From: Duganella dendranthematis
Lineage (GTDB): Bacteria > Pseudomonadota > Gammaproteobacteria > Burkholderiales > Burkholderiaceae_D
DNA: 64,000 nucleotides
Assembly (NCBI RefSeq): GCF_012849375.1
Contig: NZ_CP051684.1
Span: 248,001 to 312,000 of the forward strand
Direction of reading: 5' to 3'
The stretch's first letter is position 1; each line of letters starts with the position of its first letter. The notes below the pieces were generated by a model. It saw nothing but the letters and a program-made list of their open reading frames with translations, made no database searches and was not told the DNA's origin. The translations under genes and the position numbers were made by a program. Shown one piece after another: positions 44,302 through 52,744 of this stretch.

Positions 44302-45168
44302 ATGTATGCAATTACCGGTATTACGGGACAAGTCGGTTCGGAGCTGGGCAGGCAATTGCTGGCCGCCGGCCTGCCCGTGCGCGCCGTGGTGCGTGACGCG
44401 GCCAAAGGCCAGAGCTGGGCCGCCCACGGCGCCGAAGTCGCGCTGGCCGACATCAACGACGCTGACGCACTGGCCCATGCCTTTATCGGCGCCGAAGCGG
44501 TGTTCGTGCTGCTGCCGCCAACCTTCGATCCGACCGAAGGCTTTCCAGAAGCGCGCCGCAGCATCGCCGCCCTGCGCCTGGCACTGGCAACGGCGCGTCC
44601 GTCACGGGTTGTCGTACTGTCGACCATCGGCGCGCAAGCCACGCAGCCCAACCTGCTCAATCAGCTGGGCATCATGGAGCGCGAACTCGGTTCGCTGGAT
44701 CTGCCGGTGACCTTCCTGCGCGCCGCATGGTTTATCGAGAATTACCAGTGGGACGTGCCATCCGCGCGCGCTGGCAGCATCGCCAGCTTCCTGCAACCAC
44801 TGGAGCGTCCGGTGCCGATGGTGGCCTGCGCCGACATCTCCACGCTGGCGGCCGAGCTGCTGCAACAGACCTGGCAAGGCACCCGCGTGGTCGAACTGGA
44901 AGGACCGCAACGCATCAGCCCTGCCGACATCGCCGCCAGCTTCAGCCGCCTGCTGAGCCGCGAAGTGAGCGCGCGCGCCGTGCCACGCGACACCTGGGCC
45001 GAGCTGTTTGCGGCGCAAGGCATGACCAATCCAACGCCGCGCATGCAAATGCTGGATGGCTTTAACGAAGGCTGGATCGAGTTCGAAAAAGGGGAAAGCG
45101 GGTCGCGCAAAGGCACCGTCACGCTAGACCATGCCATCGCCGGACTGCTGGCGCGGGTGCAGGCATGA
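44302..45168 (+). CDS. NmrA-family NAD(P)-binding protein
   Basis: The 288-residue protein has an atypical short-chain dehydrogenase fold. Its NAD(P)-binding motif GITGQVGSELGRQLL lies near residue 5, it has VLSTIGAQAT in the middle, and FLRAAWFIENYQWDV fits NmrA/QOR2-like proteins such as NAD(P)H:quinone oxidoreductase 2. AAGGAGAATCAG precedes the ATG at 44302. Its stop overlaps the SDR gene start by four bases. It is probably induced through the divergent LysR regulator. A quinone or aldehyde substrate, or redox sensing, is possible. Confidence 0.85.
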   Translation: MYAITGITGQVGSELGRQLLAAGLPVRAVVRDAAKGQSWAAHGAEVALADINDADALAHAFIGAEAVFVLLPPTFDPTEGFPEARRSIAALRLALATARPSRVVVLSTIGAQATQPNLLNQLGIMERELGSLDLPVTFLRAAWFIENYQWDVPSARAGSIASFLQPLERPVPMVACADISTLAAELLQQTWQGTRVVELEGPQRISPADIAASFSRLLSREVSARAVPRDTWAELFAAQGMTNPTPRMQMLDGFNEGWIEFEKGESGSRKGTVTLDHAIAGLLARVQA

Positions 45169-45890
45169 GCGGCCGCTTGTATGGTCAGCGCGTGATCGTG
45201 CTGGGTGCTTCGTCCGGGATCGGTCTCGCCGTGGCGCGTGAAGCCTTGCGTGAGGACGCGGAAGTCATGATCGTCTCCAGCCAGATGACGCGCATCGAGA
45301 AAGCGTTGGCGGTGCTCGGACCCAAGGCCCAAGGCTGCACGGTGGATCTGCGTGACGAAAGCGCGATAGAGCGCTTCTTCAACACCTGCGGCGCATTCGA
45401 TCACCTGGTCTACACAGCCGGCGACTCGCTACAGCTTGCGCCGCTCCCGGACACCGACTTGCAGACGGCGCGCTCCGCGTTCGAGATCCGCTACTGGGGC
45501 GCGATGGCGGCGGCGAAATACGGCGTGCGTAACCTGCGGCCGGGCGGTTCGCTGACCTTCACCACCGGCATCGCGGCACAAAAACCGCACGCCAACTGGA
45601 CGCTGGTCGCCAGCGTGTGCGGCGCAGTGGAAGCCTTGACGCGCGCGCTGGCGGTGGAACTGGCGCCCATTCGCGTCAATGCGGTATCGCCAGGCGTGGT
45701 AGCGACCAATCTGTGGTCGGGCATGACGGAAGAAGCCTGCCAGCGCATGTACGCTGACCTGGCCGCAAAGCTGCCGGTGGGCCGCGTCGGCTCGGCGGAG
45801 GACGTCGCGGCGGCCTACCTGTTCCTGATGACCAGCGGCTTCGCCACCGGCCAGGTGCACACCGTCGACGGCGGCGGCGTGCTGGTGTAA
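45165..45890 (+). CDS. Short-chain dehydrogenase-like protein without the YxxxK motif
   Basis: The 241-residue Rossmann protein has the SDR cofactor motif VLGASSGIGLAVA and ends with the classical GQVHTVDGGGVLV. At the active site it reads ANWTLVASVCGAVEAL, where SDRs normally have YxxxK; by alignment from GAVEAL, Tyr is Val and Lys is Cys. Similar variants exist in several SDR subfamilies annotated as oxidoreductases. Either another residue supplies catalysis or the protein is not a dehydrogenase. It is coupled to the NmrA-type gene by a four-base overlap. Confidence 0.85.
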   Translation: MSGRLYGQRVIVLGASSGIGLAVAREALREDAEVMIVSSQMTRIEKALAVLGPKAQGCTVDLRDESAIERFFNTCGAFDHLVYTAGDSLQLAPLPDTDLQTARSAFEIRYWGAMAAAKYGVRNLRPGGSLTFTTGIAAQKPHANWTLVASVCGAVEALTRALAVELAPIRVNAVSPGVVATNLWSGMTEEACQRMYADLAAKLPVGRVGSAEDVAAAYLFLMTSGFATGQVHTVDGGGVLV

Positions 45891-45970
45891 CTGAACGCCC
45901 GCGCTAATGGCTTTACACCGCGCGGGCGTACAGATATTCTTGGCGTCCCGTGGATTTCATTTGGCGTGCA

Positions 45971-47893
45971 ATGAACAAGCTGCTGCTCCCTCTTCTCACC
46001 TTGGCTTGCGTGATTCCTGCGTATGCCAGCGTTGGCCCGCAACCGGCGCCTGCGGCTCCTGCCATCGCCGCGCCGCGTGATATTCCGTTTAAAGGTGACA
46101 TTACGCTCAAGGTCGACGCTTCAGACAGCGTGCATAAAATCTTCCGCGTGCGCGAGACCATTCCGGTACAGAAGGCAGGCGCCATGGTGCTGCTGTATCC
46201 GCAGTGGGAAACCGGCAGTCATTCGGCCACGCAGGAAGCGGCGGCGCTGGCGGGCCTGATCATCAAAGCCGGCCAGCGCAGGCTGGAATGGCGGCGCGAT
46301 GTCGTCAACCCGTTTGCGTTCCATATCGACGTTCCCGCCGGCACGCGCGAGCTGGAACTGGAATTCCAGTACCTGCCCGCAGCGAACGGCCCTAAACTCA
46401 TTTCGCGCGACATGCTGACGCTGCCCTGGTCCAAGGTGGCGCTCTACCCTGCCGGCTGGTTCATTCGCAATATCGGCGTGCAGGCGGAGTTGACGATGCC
46501 CGAGGGCTTCCAGTTCGCCACCTCGCTGGAAACGGCGCAGGCGAACGCCAATCGCGTCTCGTTCAAGCCGGCCAGCTTCGAGGATCTGGCCGACGCGCCG
46601 GTGTACGCTGGCCGCTACTACAAGCGTGTAGAGCTAACCAATGCACCGGCCATCCCGGTGCGCCTGAATATGTTCGGCGATAACGACGCTGCGCTGGACC
46701 TGCCGCCCGCGCTGGTGGAAAAATTCCGCGCGATGGCGACGGCGGTGCCGCAGTTATTCCGTTCGCAGCACTATCGCCACTTCGATCTGCTGATGTCCCT
46801 GTCCGACGTGATGCCGTCCGGAGGTGGCGTCGAGCATCAGGAATCGACCGAGATCAACGTCTCCGCCAACTACGCGCGCGATGTGGGCGAACAGGTCTTG
46901 ATGGCCAATCTGGTGGCGCATGAATTTATCCATTCGTGGAATGGCCGCACGCGACAGCCGGCCGATTTGTGGTCGCCCAACCTGAACCTGCCGATGCGCG
47001 GCAGCCTGCTGTGGGTGTACGAAGGCCAGACCGAATTCTGGGCCCACGTCATGTCGCGGCGCCTTGGCTTGCGCACGATGGAGCAAAGCCTGGATGCGCT
47101 GGCGGTCGACGCGTCGCTGATGGCCAATCGTCCGGGGCGCGTGTGGAAGTCGCTACAGGACAGCACCGTCGATGCGCTGTACATGCCGGCCAAGCCAGTC
47201 CACTGGCGCGACTGGCAGCGGCGCGAGGACTACTACCCGGAAGGTGTGATGCTGTGGCTGGATGTCGACATGCTGCTGCGTGAACTGAGCGGCGGTCGGA
47301 AAAGCATGCTCGATTTTGCCGCCACCTTCTTCGGCCTGGGGCAGAATTCCCGCACCATCTCCACCTACACTTTCGACGACGTGTGCAAGGCCTTGAACCA
47401 GATTGCACCATACAACTGGGCGGCGTATTTCAACACGCGCCTGAACGCGCATGACGACACGCATCTGCTGGATGGCCTGAAGCGTGGCGGCTATCAGCTG
47501 GTGTACACCGACCAGCCGACCGATTTCTTCGTGCAGCACGAAGCGGACCTGGGCGGCATTGACCTCTCCACTTCGCTGGGACTGGTGATCGGCAAAAAAG
47601 GCGCGGTGAAAAGCGTGGCGTGGGAAAGCCCCGCCTTCAAGGCCGGCATCAGCCTTGGCACCCGTCTGACGGCCGTCGCGGGCAAGCCGTACACGGACGA
47701 TCTGCTCAAACAAGCCATCCGCGATGCCGCTGCCAGCAAACAGCCAATCGAACTATCCTTCGACGCCGACGGCGCATCGTACACCGTCAGCATCGCCTAC
47801 TTCGAGTCCCTGCGCTACCCGCGACTTCAACGGATTTCCGGCACAGCAGACCGCCTGCAAAGTCTCCTGGCGCCGTCCTCAGAAAACCAATAA
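45971..47893 (+). CDS. Exported M61-family (glycyl aminopeptidase-like) metallopeptidase
   Basis: The 640-residue protein has a signal peptide (about residues 1-20, ending PAYAS). An N-terminal beta domain follows, then a thermolysin-like catalytic domain with HEFIHSWNG (His317, Glu318, His321) and the downstream Glu in VYEGQTEFWAH. Near the C-terminus (about 535-610) is a PDZ-like domain (LGLVIGKKGAVKSVAWESPAFKAG). This is the M61 architecture; characterised members release N-terminal Gly or Ala. I start at MNKLLLPLL (45971) because it gives a clean signal peptide. It stands alone between SDR and metallo-beta-lactamase-fold genes. Confidence 0.92.
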   Translation: MNKLLLPLLTLACVIPAYASVGPQPAPAAPAIAAPRDIPFKGDITLKVDASDSVHKIFRVRETIPVQKAGAMVLLYPQWETGSHSATQEAAALAGLIIKAGQRRLEWRRDVVNPFAFHIDVPAGTRELELEFQYLPAANGPKLISRDMLTLPWSKVALYPAGWFIRNIGVQAELTMPEGFQFATSLETAQANANRVSFKPASFEDLADAPVYAGRYYKRVELTNAPAIPVRLNMFGDNDAALDLPPALVEKFRAMATAVPQLFRSQHYRHFDLLMSLSDVMPSGGGVEHQESTEINVSANYARDVGEQVLMANLVAHEFIHSWNGRTRQPADLWSPNLNLPMRGSLLWVYEGQTEFWAHVMSRRLGLRTMEQSLDALAVDASLMANRPGRVWKSLQDSTVDALYMPAKPVHWRDWQRREDYYPEGVMLWLDVDMLLRELSGGRKSMLDFAATFFGLGQNSRTISTYTFDDVCKALNQIAPYNWAAYFNTRLNAHDDTHLLDGLKRGGYQLVYTDQPTDFFVQHEADLGGIDLSTSLGLVIGKKGAVKSVAWESPAFKAGISLGTRLTAVAGKPYTDDLLKQAIRDAAASKQPIELSFDADGASYTVSIAYFESLRYPRLQRISGTADRLQSLLAPSSENQ

Positions 47894-47911
47894 GGATATG
47901 CGCAAATAGAC

Positions 47912-47941
47912 TTGGTAAAAGAATGGCCATCGCGTGACAAT
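47912..47941 (+). promoter_or_regulatory. Candidate promoter of the exported MBL-fold gene
   Basis: TTGGTA (47912-47917) and GACAAT (47936-47941) are 18 bases apart. A 27-base leader with AAAGGATC would follow before the ATG at 47976. Confidence 0.4.
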
Positions 47942-47975
47942 CGATCGATCCGTATCGTTCTCCAAAGGATCTGAA

Positions 47976-48875
47976 ATGAAGTTGCTACGCTTGATGGTTT
48001 TGCTGGCAGGCCTGTCCTGCCTTTTTCCCGTACACGCTGATGAGAACCCAGCGCGCGTCACAGTGATCTTTGACGCGTTCGGCAAACCATCGAACCTGGA
48101 GCGTGGCTGGGGCTATTCGGCGCTGGTGGAGTACGGCGGCAAACGGATTTTGTTTGACGCGGGCGGCCAGTATCAGGCCTTTGCGGACAATGTACGCAAG
48201 CTGAATATCGACCTGAAGACGCTGGACTTCGTCGTCATCTCGCATCGGCACGGCGACCATACTGGCGGACTGGCGTATGTGCTGGAGCAGAATCCCCATG
48301 TGAAGATTTATGCGCCGCTGGAAACCGGCTCATTCGGTACGCCGCCATCTCCTCCTGCGGCCAAGGCGTTGCTGCGCAATGCCGCCGGCATCACTCCCGA
48401 CCTGCGCTATTTCAACGGCAAACCACCGGAAAACCTGACCATCGATTCGCCATGGCCAAACACCAAATTCACATTGATCGATAAGTCGGTAGAAATCGCA
48501 CCGGGGCTGTTTTTGGTGAAGACGGTTTCTGACAGCAAAGGCACACTGGAGCTGAACGAACTATCTTTGGCGATCAAGACGCCGAAGGGCTTGGCGGTTG
48601 TGGTCGGCTGTTCGCATCCTGGCATCGAACGAATTCTGGAAGCGGCGGCGCAGTACGATACGCAGCTCTACACCATCGTCGGCGGTCTGCATCTGGTCGA
48701 CAAGAGCGACCAGCAGGTCAGCGAAGTAGTCAACAATTTCAAATCGCGCTGGCATATCGAACGCGTCGCCGCCGGCCACTGCACGGGCGAATTCGCGCAG
48801 GTTGAACTGGAGCGGATTTTCGGCGACCATCACGACCACTCCGGCATTGGCGAAGTCATCCCTCTGCCCCGATAA
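47976..48875 (+). CDS. Exported metallo-beta-lactamase-fold hydrolase
   Basis: This 299-residue protein has a signal peptide (about residues 1-21, ending VHADE) and an MBL fold with the metal motif SHRHGDHTGG (His90, His92, Asp94, His95). Further ligands are seen in GCSHPGIERI and in the C-terminal AAGHCTGEFAQ. The order and spacing resemble the methyl-aminobenzene-phosphate (dihydropterin) synthase-like MBL subfamily, usually cytoplasmic; here a signal peptide is present. It is not a typical beta-lactamase by sequence. Substrate unknown. AAAGGAT precedes the ATG. Confidence 0.88.
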   Translation: MKLLRLMVLLAGLSCLFPVHADENPARVTVIFDAFGKPSNLERGWGYSALVEYGGKRILFDAGGQYQAFADNVRKLNIDLKTLDFVVISHRHGDHTGGLAYVLEQNPHVKIYAPLETGSFGTPPSPPAAKALLRNAAGITPDLRYFNGKPPENLTIDSPWPNTKFTLIDKSVEIAPGLFLVKTVSDSKGTLELNELSLAIKTPKGLAVVVGCSHPGIERILEAAAQYDTQLYTIVGGLHLVDKSDQQVSEVVNNFKSRWHIERVAAGHCTGEFAQVELERIFGDHHDHSGIGEVIPLPR

Positions 48876-48904
48876 CTGAAAACAATTGCATACGGCATTA
48901 CAAT
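48876..48904 (+). promoter_or_regulatory. Candidate promoter of the small exported protein gene
   Basis: CTGAAA (48876-48881) and TACAAT (48899-48904), 17 bases apart, lie in an AT-rich gap directly after the MBL-fold gene. The start of transcription would be about 30 bases before the ATG. Confidence 0.45.
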
Positions 48905-48941
48905 GAGATAGTATCTTTTTACTAACTCATTGGAGGCTCTT

Positions 48942-49364
48942 ATGAAAATAATCGCTTCACGCCTGGCCGCTGCGGCACTCTGCTTTTCCGTCGCGTCCGC
49001 TTCTGCCCAGCAACAAGAGCAAGCGCTCAGCGCTGCCGCAGCGGCTGATCCCATTGGGAGCGTAACGGTCAAGGCGCGGCGCTATCACATGGAGCCGCAG
49101 GACTTCAAGGCGTTCGAGTACGAGTACGTGCTGAATAACGGCGACATCGTGCGCTTCAGCCGCCGGGTCGGCCGTTTCTATATAGGACTCAGGGGCAAGC
49201 CCACTGTGGAAATCTTCCCCACGTCCCCCGACCAGTTCGTCTCCAAGGACGGCGCCCAGCTGATCTTCACCGAAGGCGGCGACGCGCTGGACATCGATCA
49301 TTACGAGACGCTGCAAGCCTCATTTGGCGTGCCGGTCACCACCGCAACGGCGACGCCAAAATAA
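48942..49364 (+). CDS. Small exported protein of unknown function
   Basis: I do not recognise the family. The 140-residue protein has a signal peptide (cleavage near SASAQ, residues 19-23) and then a beta-rich domain with GSVTVKARRYHMEPQDF and NGDIVRFSRRVGRFYIGL. It has no Cys in the mature part. GGAGG five bases before the ATG at 48942 is a strong ribosome site and decides the start. It is likely periplasmic. It converges on the next gene, whose stop lies five bases away. Confidence 0.7.
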   Translation: MKIIASRLAAAALCFSVASASAQQQEQALSAAAAADPIGSVTVKARRYHMEPQDFKAFEYEYVLNNGDIVRFSRRVGRFYIGLRGKPTVEIFPTSPDQFVSKDGAQLIFTEGGDALDIDHYETLQASFGVPVTTATATPK

Positions 49365-49369
49365 GTTGG

Positions 49370-49978
49370 CTAACGGCCCACCGCTGGGGGGCAATCAGCC
49401 GGGATAAAACGCCGGCGGGCTTCTGCCTCGTATTCTTCCAGACTTTGCAGCCCAATCGCCAGGCGGCGACGGTTGACCAGTTTCCGATCATCCACCGGAT
49501 CGAGTACCAGGTGGCAGCGATCCGTCAGCGAGAATTGCGTTCCATACTCTTGTGGGCGGCCTTCGTTGGTGGCAATGCGATCGGCAAGGTAGGCAACATC
49601 GAGCGGTGCGGCAATGCCTGCTTTGACTGAAGCTTCCAGCAGTTCCTTTGCACTGCGTTGAAACGCGAGGTCGCTATCCGCATGCTGGGCTAGCAACCAG
49701 GCGGCATGGCTGCCCTTTGTGGTCTTGGGCCACCCGCACGCTGCGACGATCGCTTTCAGGTGTTGCAGATTCTCGCTATCGATGACCATCTGGCGCTTTT
49801 GCACACGCTCCTGTTCAGCGGCAGTGGCCTGTTGATGCAGCGCTTGCCGAATTTTCTGGTCGCCACCCGCCAGCTCGTTCAAGCGAGTACTGACGGCATC
49901 ACAATGAATGGTTTGCGCACTGGCCTGCAAAGCAAAAGCAAAAGCAAACCAGCCTAAAAAGATGAATCGATTCTTCAC
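49370..49978 (-). CDS. DUF6624 family exported protein, probable GTG start
   Basis: The C-terminal half matches DUF6624 (AYLADRIATNEGRPQEYGTQF and EEYEAEARRRF). The best start is GTG at 49978: AGGAG lies four bases upstream and the product then begins MKNRFIFLGWFAFAFALQASAQ, seen as a short Lys/Arg start, a hydrophobic core and ASAQ cleavage site. An ATG 63 bases earlier would prefix 21 residues and spoil the signal. The 202-residue protein is probably periplasmic; function unknown. The 206-base gap upstream to the BrnT gene holds no other gene. Confidence 0.8.
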   Translation of the reverse strand: MKNRFIFLGWFAFAFALQASAQTIHCDAVSTRLNELAGGDQKIRQALHQQATAAEQERVQKRQMVIDSENLQHLKAIVAACGWPKTTKGSHAAWLLAQHADSDLAFQRSAKELLEASVKAGIAAPLDVAYLADRIATNEGRPQEYGTQFSLTDRCHLVLDPVDDRKLVNRRRLAIGLQSLEEYEAEARRRFIPADCPPAVGR

Positions 49979-50153
49979 AAAACTCCTAAACCGCTTGAAG
50001 GCATTCTTGGCGTACGCAGCCGTCATGCGAAGAGCTGGCATGACTTCATCTCCAGGATATCAAATCACGCACCTTTGATCCAAACTAAAGATCAGGCAAA
50101 CAGCAAGCGGACGATGGTGAAGATGCCCTGAGTCCGCTGGCTTTTCAGTCCGC

Positions 50154-50181
50154 TTGAAGGATATCGTCAAGCCGCTACACT
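50154..50181 (+). promoter_or_regulatory. Candidate promoter of the toxin-antitoxin-like pair
   Basis: TTGAAG (50154-50159) and TACACT (50176-50181), 16 bases apart, end three bases before the BrnT ATG, and no Shine-Dalgarno is seen. The toxin mRNA may be leaderless or start slightly upstream. Confidence 0.35.
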
Positions 50182-50184
50182 GAA

Positions 50185-50460
50185 ATGACTATCTATACAT
50201 GGGACGCAGCTAAGCGCAAGAGCAATCTGCGTAAGCACGGCCTGGACTTCGCCGACGCTTGTGCTGTGCTTGAAGCTGAAGCACTCGTCATTGAAGATTT
50301 CCGCCATGACTACGGCGAACAACGCTACAACGCTTACGGCTGGTGGAACGCCCAGATCGTATGCATCACTTACACGGAGAGGCGCAATGGACTACGAATC
50401 ATTTCATTCAGAAAAGCCACTCGACAAGAATCAAGAAGATACCTTCGACGATCAGGATAG
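50185..50460 (+). CDS. brnT: BrnT-like toxin (DUF497)
   Basis: The 91-residue protein fits BrnT, a ribonuclease-like toxin of type II systems. It has the opening YTWDAAKRKSNLRKHGLDFADA, shortened here to TWDAAKRKSNLRKHG, the middle DYGEQRYNAYGWWNAQIVC and the conserved end [18 protein letters not shown] (ISxRkAtrxE pattern). BrnT is normally followed by a BrnA antitoxin with a ribbon-helix-helix domain. Here the next gene is a DUF433 protein that starts 74 bases before the toxin stop. Strength of the toxin is inferred from family only. Confidence 0.85.
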   Translation: MTIYTWDAAKRKSNLRKHGLDFADACAVLEAEALVIEDFRHDYGEQRYNAYGWWNAQIVCITYTERRNGLRIISFRKATRQESRRYLRRSG

Positions 50461-50887
50461 CTGGTTTAATGCGATGCCCAATCACGACGACGAAATCATC
50501 ATTGATGAGGATGGGCCGGAATATGATCCGAGGTATTTTGGTGAGCCGGTACATTACTTTAACGGTCGCGTGATTCCGCCCCGTCAATCGCCGCTGGACC
50601 CTTTTGATCCTGCGGTGCTGGCGTTTATGAAATCGATCACGCCATTGGTGCAGATGGAGCCGGACATCCTCGGCGGCATGCCAGTTTTCAAAGACACGCT
50701 AGTGCCGGTCAAGCGGATGTTCGACTATTTGTTGGCGGGACGGCCGATGGCGGACTTCCTCCGTGACTATCCCGCCGTGTCGCGCGACGTGGCGGTCGCC
50801 GTGCTGGAAAACGATGCGACGATTTTTTATGAGGCAATCAGCAAAGCGATGGATTCAGCAGCGATGCCTTCTTCACGTCCGAGGTAA
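50387..50887 (+). CDS. DUF433 protein, candidate antitoxin overlapping BrnT
   Basis: The 166-residue protein begins [14 protein letters not shown] with a very acidic stretch ([15 protein letters not shown]). A DUF433 domain follows at about residues 82-155 ([20 protein letters not shown] and the helix [21 protein letters not shown]). DUF433 is a small winged-helix-like domain found as antitoxin partner of PIN-like toxins. GGAGAGGC lies before the ATG at 50387. The gene overlaps brnT by 74 bases in another frame, an unusually long overlap, and its last 61 bases converge on ispF. No BrnA-type domain is present. Confidence 0.75.
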   Translation: MDYESFHSEKPLDKNQEDTFDDQDSWFNAMPNHDDEIIIDEDGPEYDPRYFGEPVHYFNGRVIPPRQSPLDPFDPAVLAFMKSITPLVQMEPDILGGMPVFKDTLVPVKRMFDYLLAGRPMADFLRDYPAVSRDVAVAVLENDATIFYEAISKAMDSAAMPSSRPR

Positions 50888-51315
50888 CCCAGCTTCTCAT
50901 TGGTCTTGGCCTTGACGTTGACCTGGCTGATGTCCACGCCCAAATCCTCGGCGATGTTGGCGCGCATCGATGGGATGTGCGGCGCCATCTTCGGACGCTG
51001 GGCGATGATGGTGCAGTCGATGTTGCCGATACTATAGCCGGTCGCCACCACACGCCTGGCGGCCTCCTTCAACAGCTTGCGCGAGTCGGCGCCTTTGAAT
51101 TCTGGATCGGTGTCTGGGAAGTGTTTGCCGATGTCGCCCAGGGCAGCGGCGCCCAGGATCGAGTCGGTGATCGCGTGCAGCAGCACGTCGGCATCCGAGT
51201 GGCCCAGCAGGCCGACGTGGTGCGGGATGTCTACGCCGCCGATAATCAGTTTGCGGCCTTCCACCAGCGCGTGGCAGTCATAGCCTTGACCGATGCGGAA
51301 TGGGAGTTTGCTCAT
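50827..51315 (-). CDS. ispF: 2-C-methyl-D-erythritol 2,4-cyclodiphosphate synthase
   Basis: This 162-residue enzyme forms the cyclic diphosphate in the non-mevalonate isoprenoid pathway. It has the metal-binding [20 protein letters not shown], seen as Asp and His in [26 protein letters not shown], and [14 protein letters not shown]. Length matches Escherichia coli IspF. It is encoded two bases after ispD, a standard pairing. Its 3' end overlaps the converging DUF433 gene by 61 bases. Confidence 0.97.
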   Translation of the reverse strand: MSKLPFRIGQGYDCHALVEGRKLIIGGVDIPHHVGLLGHSDADVLLHAITDSILGAAALGDIGKHFPDTDPEFKGADSRKLLKEAARRVVATGYSIGNIDCTIIAQRPKMAPHIPSMRANIAEDLGVDISQVNVKAKTNEKLGYLGREEGIAAESIALLIAS

Positions 51316-51317
51316 GT

Positions 51318-52046
51318 TTAGTCTTCCTTGTTAGCCAGGTACATTTCGGCGATGCGGATGTCCGCTGGCAGCGTTACTTTTAAATTCCGTGGATGGCCTT
51401 CGATCAGGCGCGGTGCATGGCCCAGCATTTCGACGGCGCTGGCGTCGTCGGTGATCGCATTGGCGTCGGGAGCGCTGCCCAAGGCGCGCAGCAGCAATCC
51501 GTAGCTGAACATTTGTGGCGTTTGCGCGGCCCACAGGCCATCGCGTGGCACGGTGGCGGCGCTGGTTCTTGAGCCGTCCGTCGCGGGGGCGCTGCGCTTG
51601 ATGGTGTCGACTACCGGCATGGCCAGCAATCCGCCGGCCGGATCATCGCCGACGCCGTCGATCAGTTTGGCGATCAAGGCCGGCGTCAGACCGGGACGCG
51701 CGGCGTCGTGCACCATGACGAGGTCGTACTGATCGAGCACGCCAGTCAGCGCACGCAGGCCGTTCAGCACCGAGTCCATGCGCGTGGCGCCGCCGACGCG
51801 CAGCACCGTCACGCCGTCCAGGTTCGACGGCAGCACCGAGTCGATCACGCCATCGTCCGGGCTGACGACGACGTAGGTATGCGTCACCAGCGCGGAAGCG
51901 CGAAACGCGTCCACCGCATGTCGCAGCATCGGTTTGCCGCCGACAGTCAGGTATTGTTTCGGCCCGTTGGCCGCCATGCGCGCGCCAACGCCAGCGGCAG
52001 GCAGCAGCGCAAAGTAGCGCGGTGGTTGTTGAGTTGTTGCTGTCAT
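51318..52046 (-). CDS. ispD: 2-C-methyl-D-erythritol 4-phosphate cytidylyltransferase
   Basis: This 242-residue nucleotidyltransferase makes CDP-methylerythritol. The signature is [20 protein letters not shown], with the glycine-rich loop and Lys; the metal-binding [11 protein letters not shown] lies near residue 118 and [12 protein letters not shown] near 200. It lies directly before ispF on the same strand, and its start is eight bases after the stop of the exported HExxH gene. Confidence 0.97.
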   Translation of the reverse strand: MTATTQQPPRYFALLPAAGVGARMAANGPKQYLTVGGKPMLRHAVDAFRASALVTHTYVVVSPDDGVIDSVLPSNLDGVTVLRVGGATRMDSVLNGLRALTGVLDQYDLVMVHDAARPGLTPALIAKLIDGVGDDPAGGLLAMPVVDTIKRSAPATDGSRTSAATVPRDGLWAAQTPQMFSYGLLLRALGSAPDANAITDDASAVEMLGHAPRLIEGHPRNLKVTLPADIRIAEMYLANKED

Positions 52047-52054
52047 CAGTTTCT

Positions 52055-52744
52055 CTATTTACGGCGGCGATTCACGATCGCCGCTATCTCGCCGTTGCAG
52101 GTCTGGGCCAGGCGTGCGTATTCCTGCGGCGTGTCGATCCTGGCCTGTTCGAGCTTGCCCTTGTCGAATTCCGCCTGGATGAACGGGAACCAGGTACCGT
52201 TGATTTCGTGCTCCAGCGCCGACATGGCGGTGCCGGACGGCGCGTACATCGGCTGCCCGGCAAAACGCTTGTTTAACGCCGCCGTCACCACTTTTTCCAC
52301 CCGCGCCAGATTGTCCATGTAGGCTTTCAGGTGGCGCTGCTCGTGCGTCAGGATTTCCTTGTACGCGCAGGTGCCCGGCGCAAACTCGTTGCCGACATAG
52401 ATCAGCACCGGCGAATAATTCAGCTGGATCGTCACGCGCGGCGCCACGCATTCGTAGCCGCTGGCCGGGTCTTGCAGAATCGGCCCGCCCAGCGTGGCGC
52501 GGTAAACGCCATTGGTGACCGTCAGCCCGAGTGTCTGCATGCGGTTGTCCATGCTGCCGGTGCGCGCAGTCAATGCGCGGTATGGCAGCTGGTTGTTGAC
52601 GGTGAAGCCGTTCTGCTTCGACGACAGCACCGATACCGTCTTGCTGATCGTGTCTTCGCAGCGAATCTGGAATGGCGTGCGTTGCTGCGCCGCTTGCGCG
52701 CTACCAGCGGCAAGCATCAGCAAACACGCCATCCACGGTTTCAT
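52055..52744 (-). CDS. Exported protein with HExxH motif (putative zinc peptidase)
   Basis: The 229-residue protein has a signal peptide (about residues 1-20, ending SAQAA). The central segment EILTHEQRHLKAYMDN contains HEQRH, a HExxH zinc motif, about 120 residues into the protein, as in DUF922-type secreted zinc proteases; I cannot assign it firmly. There are Cys residues in RCEDTIS, YECVAPR, GTCAYKE and QTCNGE, consistent with periplasmic disulfides. Its ATG overlaps the NUDIX stop by four bases, and ispD follows after eight bases. Function unknown. Confidence 0.75.
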   Translation of the reverse strand: MKPWMACLLMLAAGSAQAAQQRTPFQIRCEDTISKTVSVLSSKQNGFTVNNQLPYRALTARTGSMDNRMQTLGLTVTNGVYRATLGGPILQDPASGYECVAPRVTIQLNYSPVLIYVGNEFAPGTCAYKEILTHEQRHLKAYMDNLARVEKVVTAALNKRFAGQPMYAPSGTAMSALEHEINGTWFPFIQAEFDKGKLEQARIDTPQEYARLAQTCNGEIAAIVNRRRK

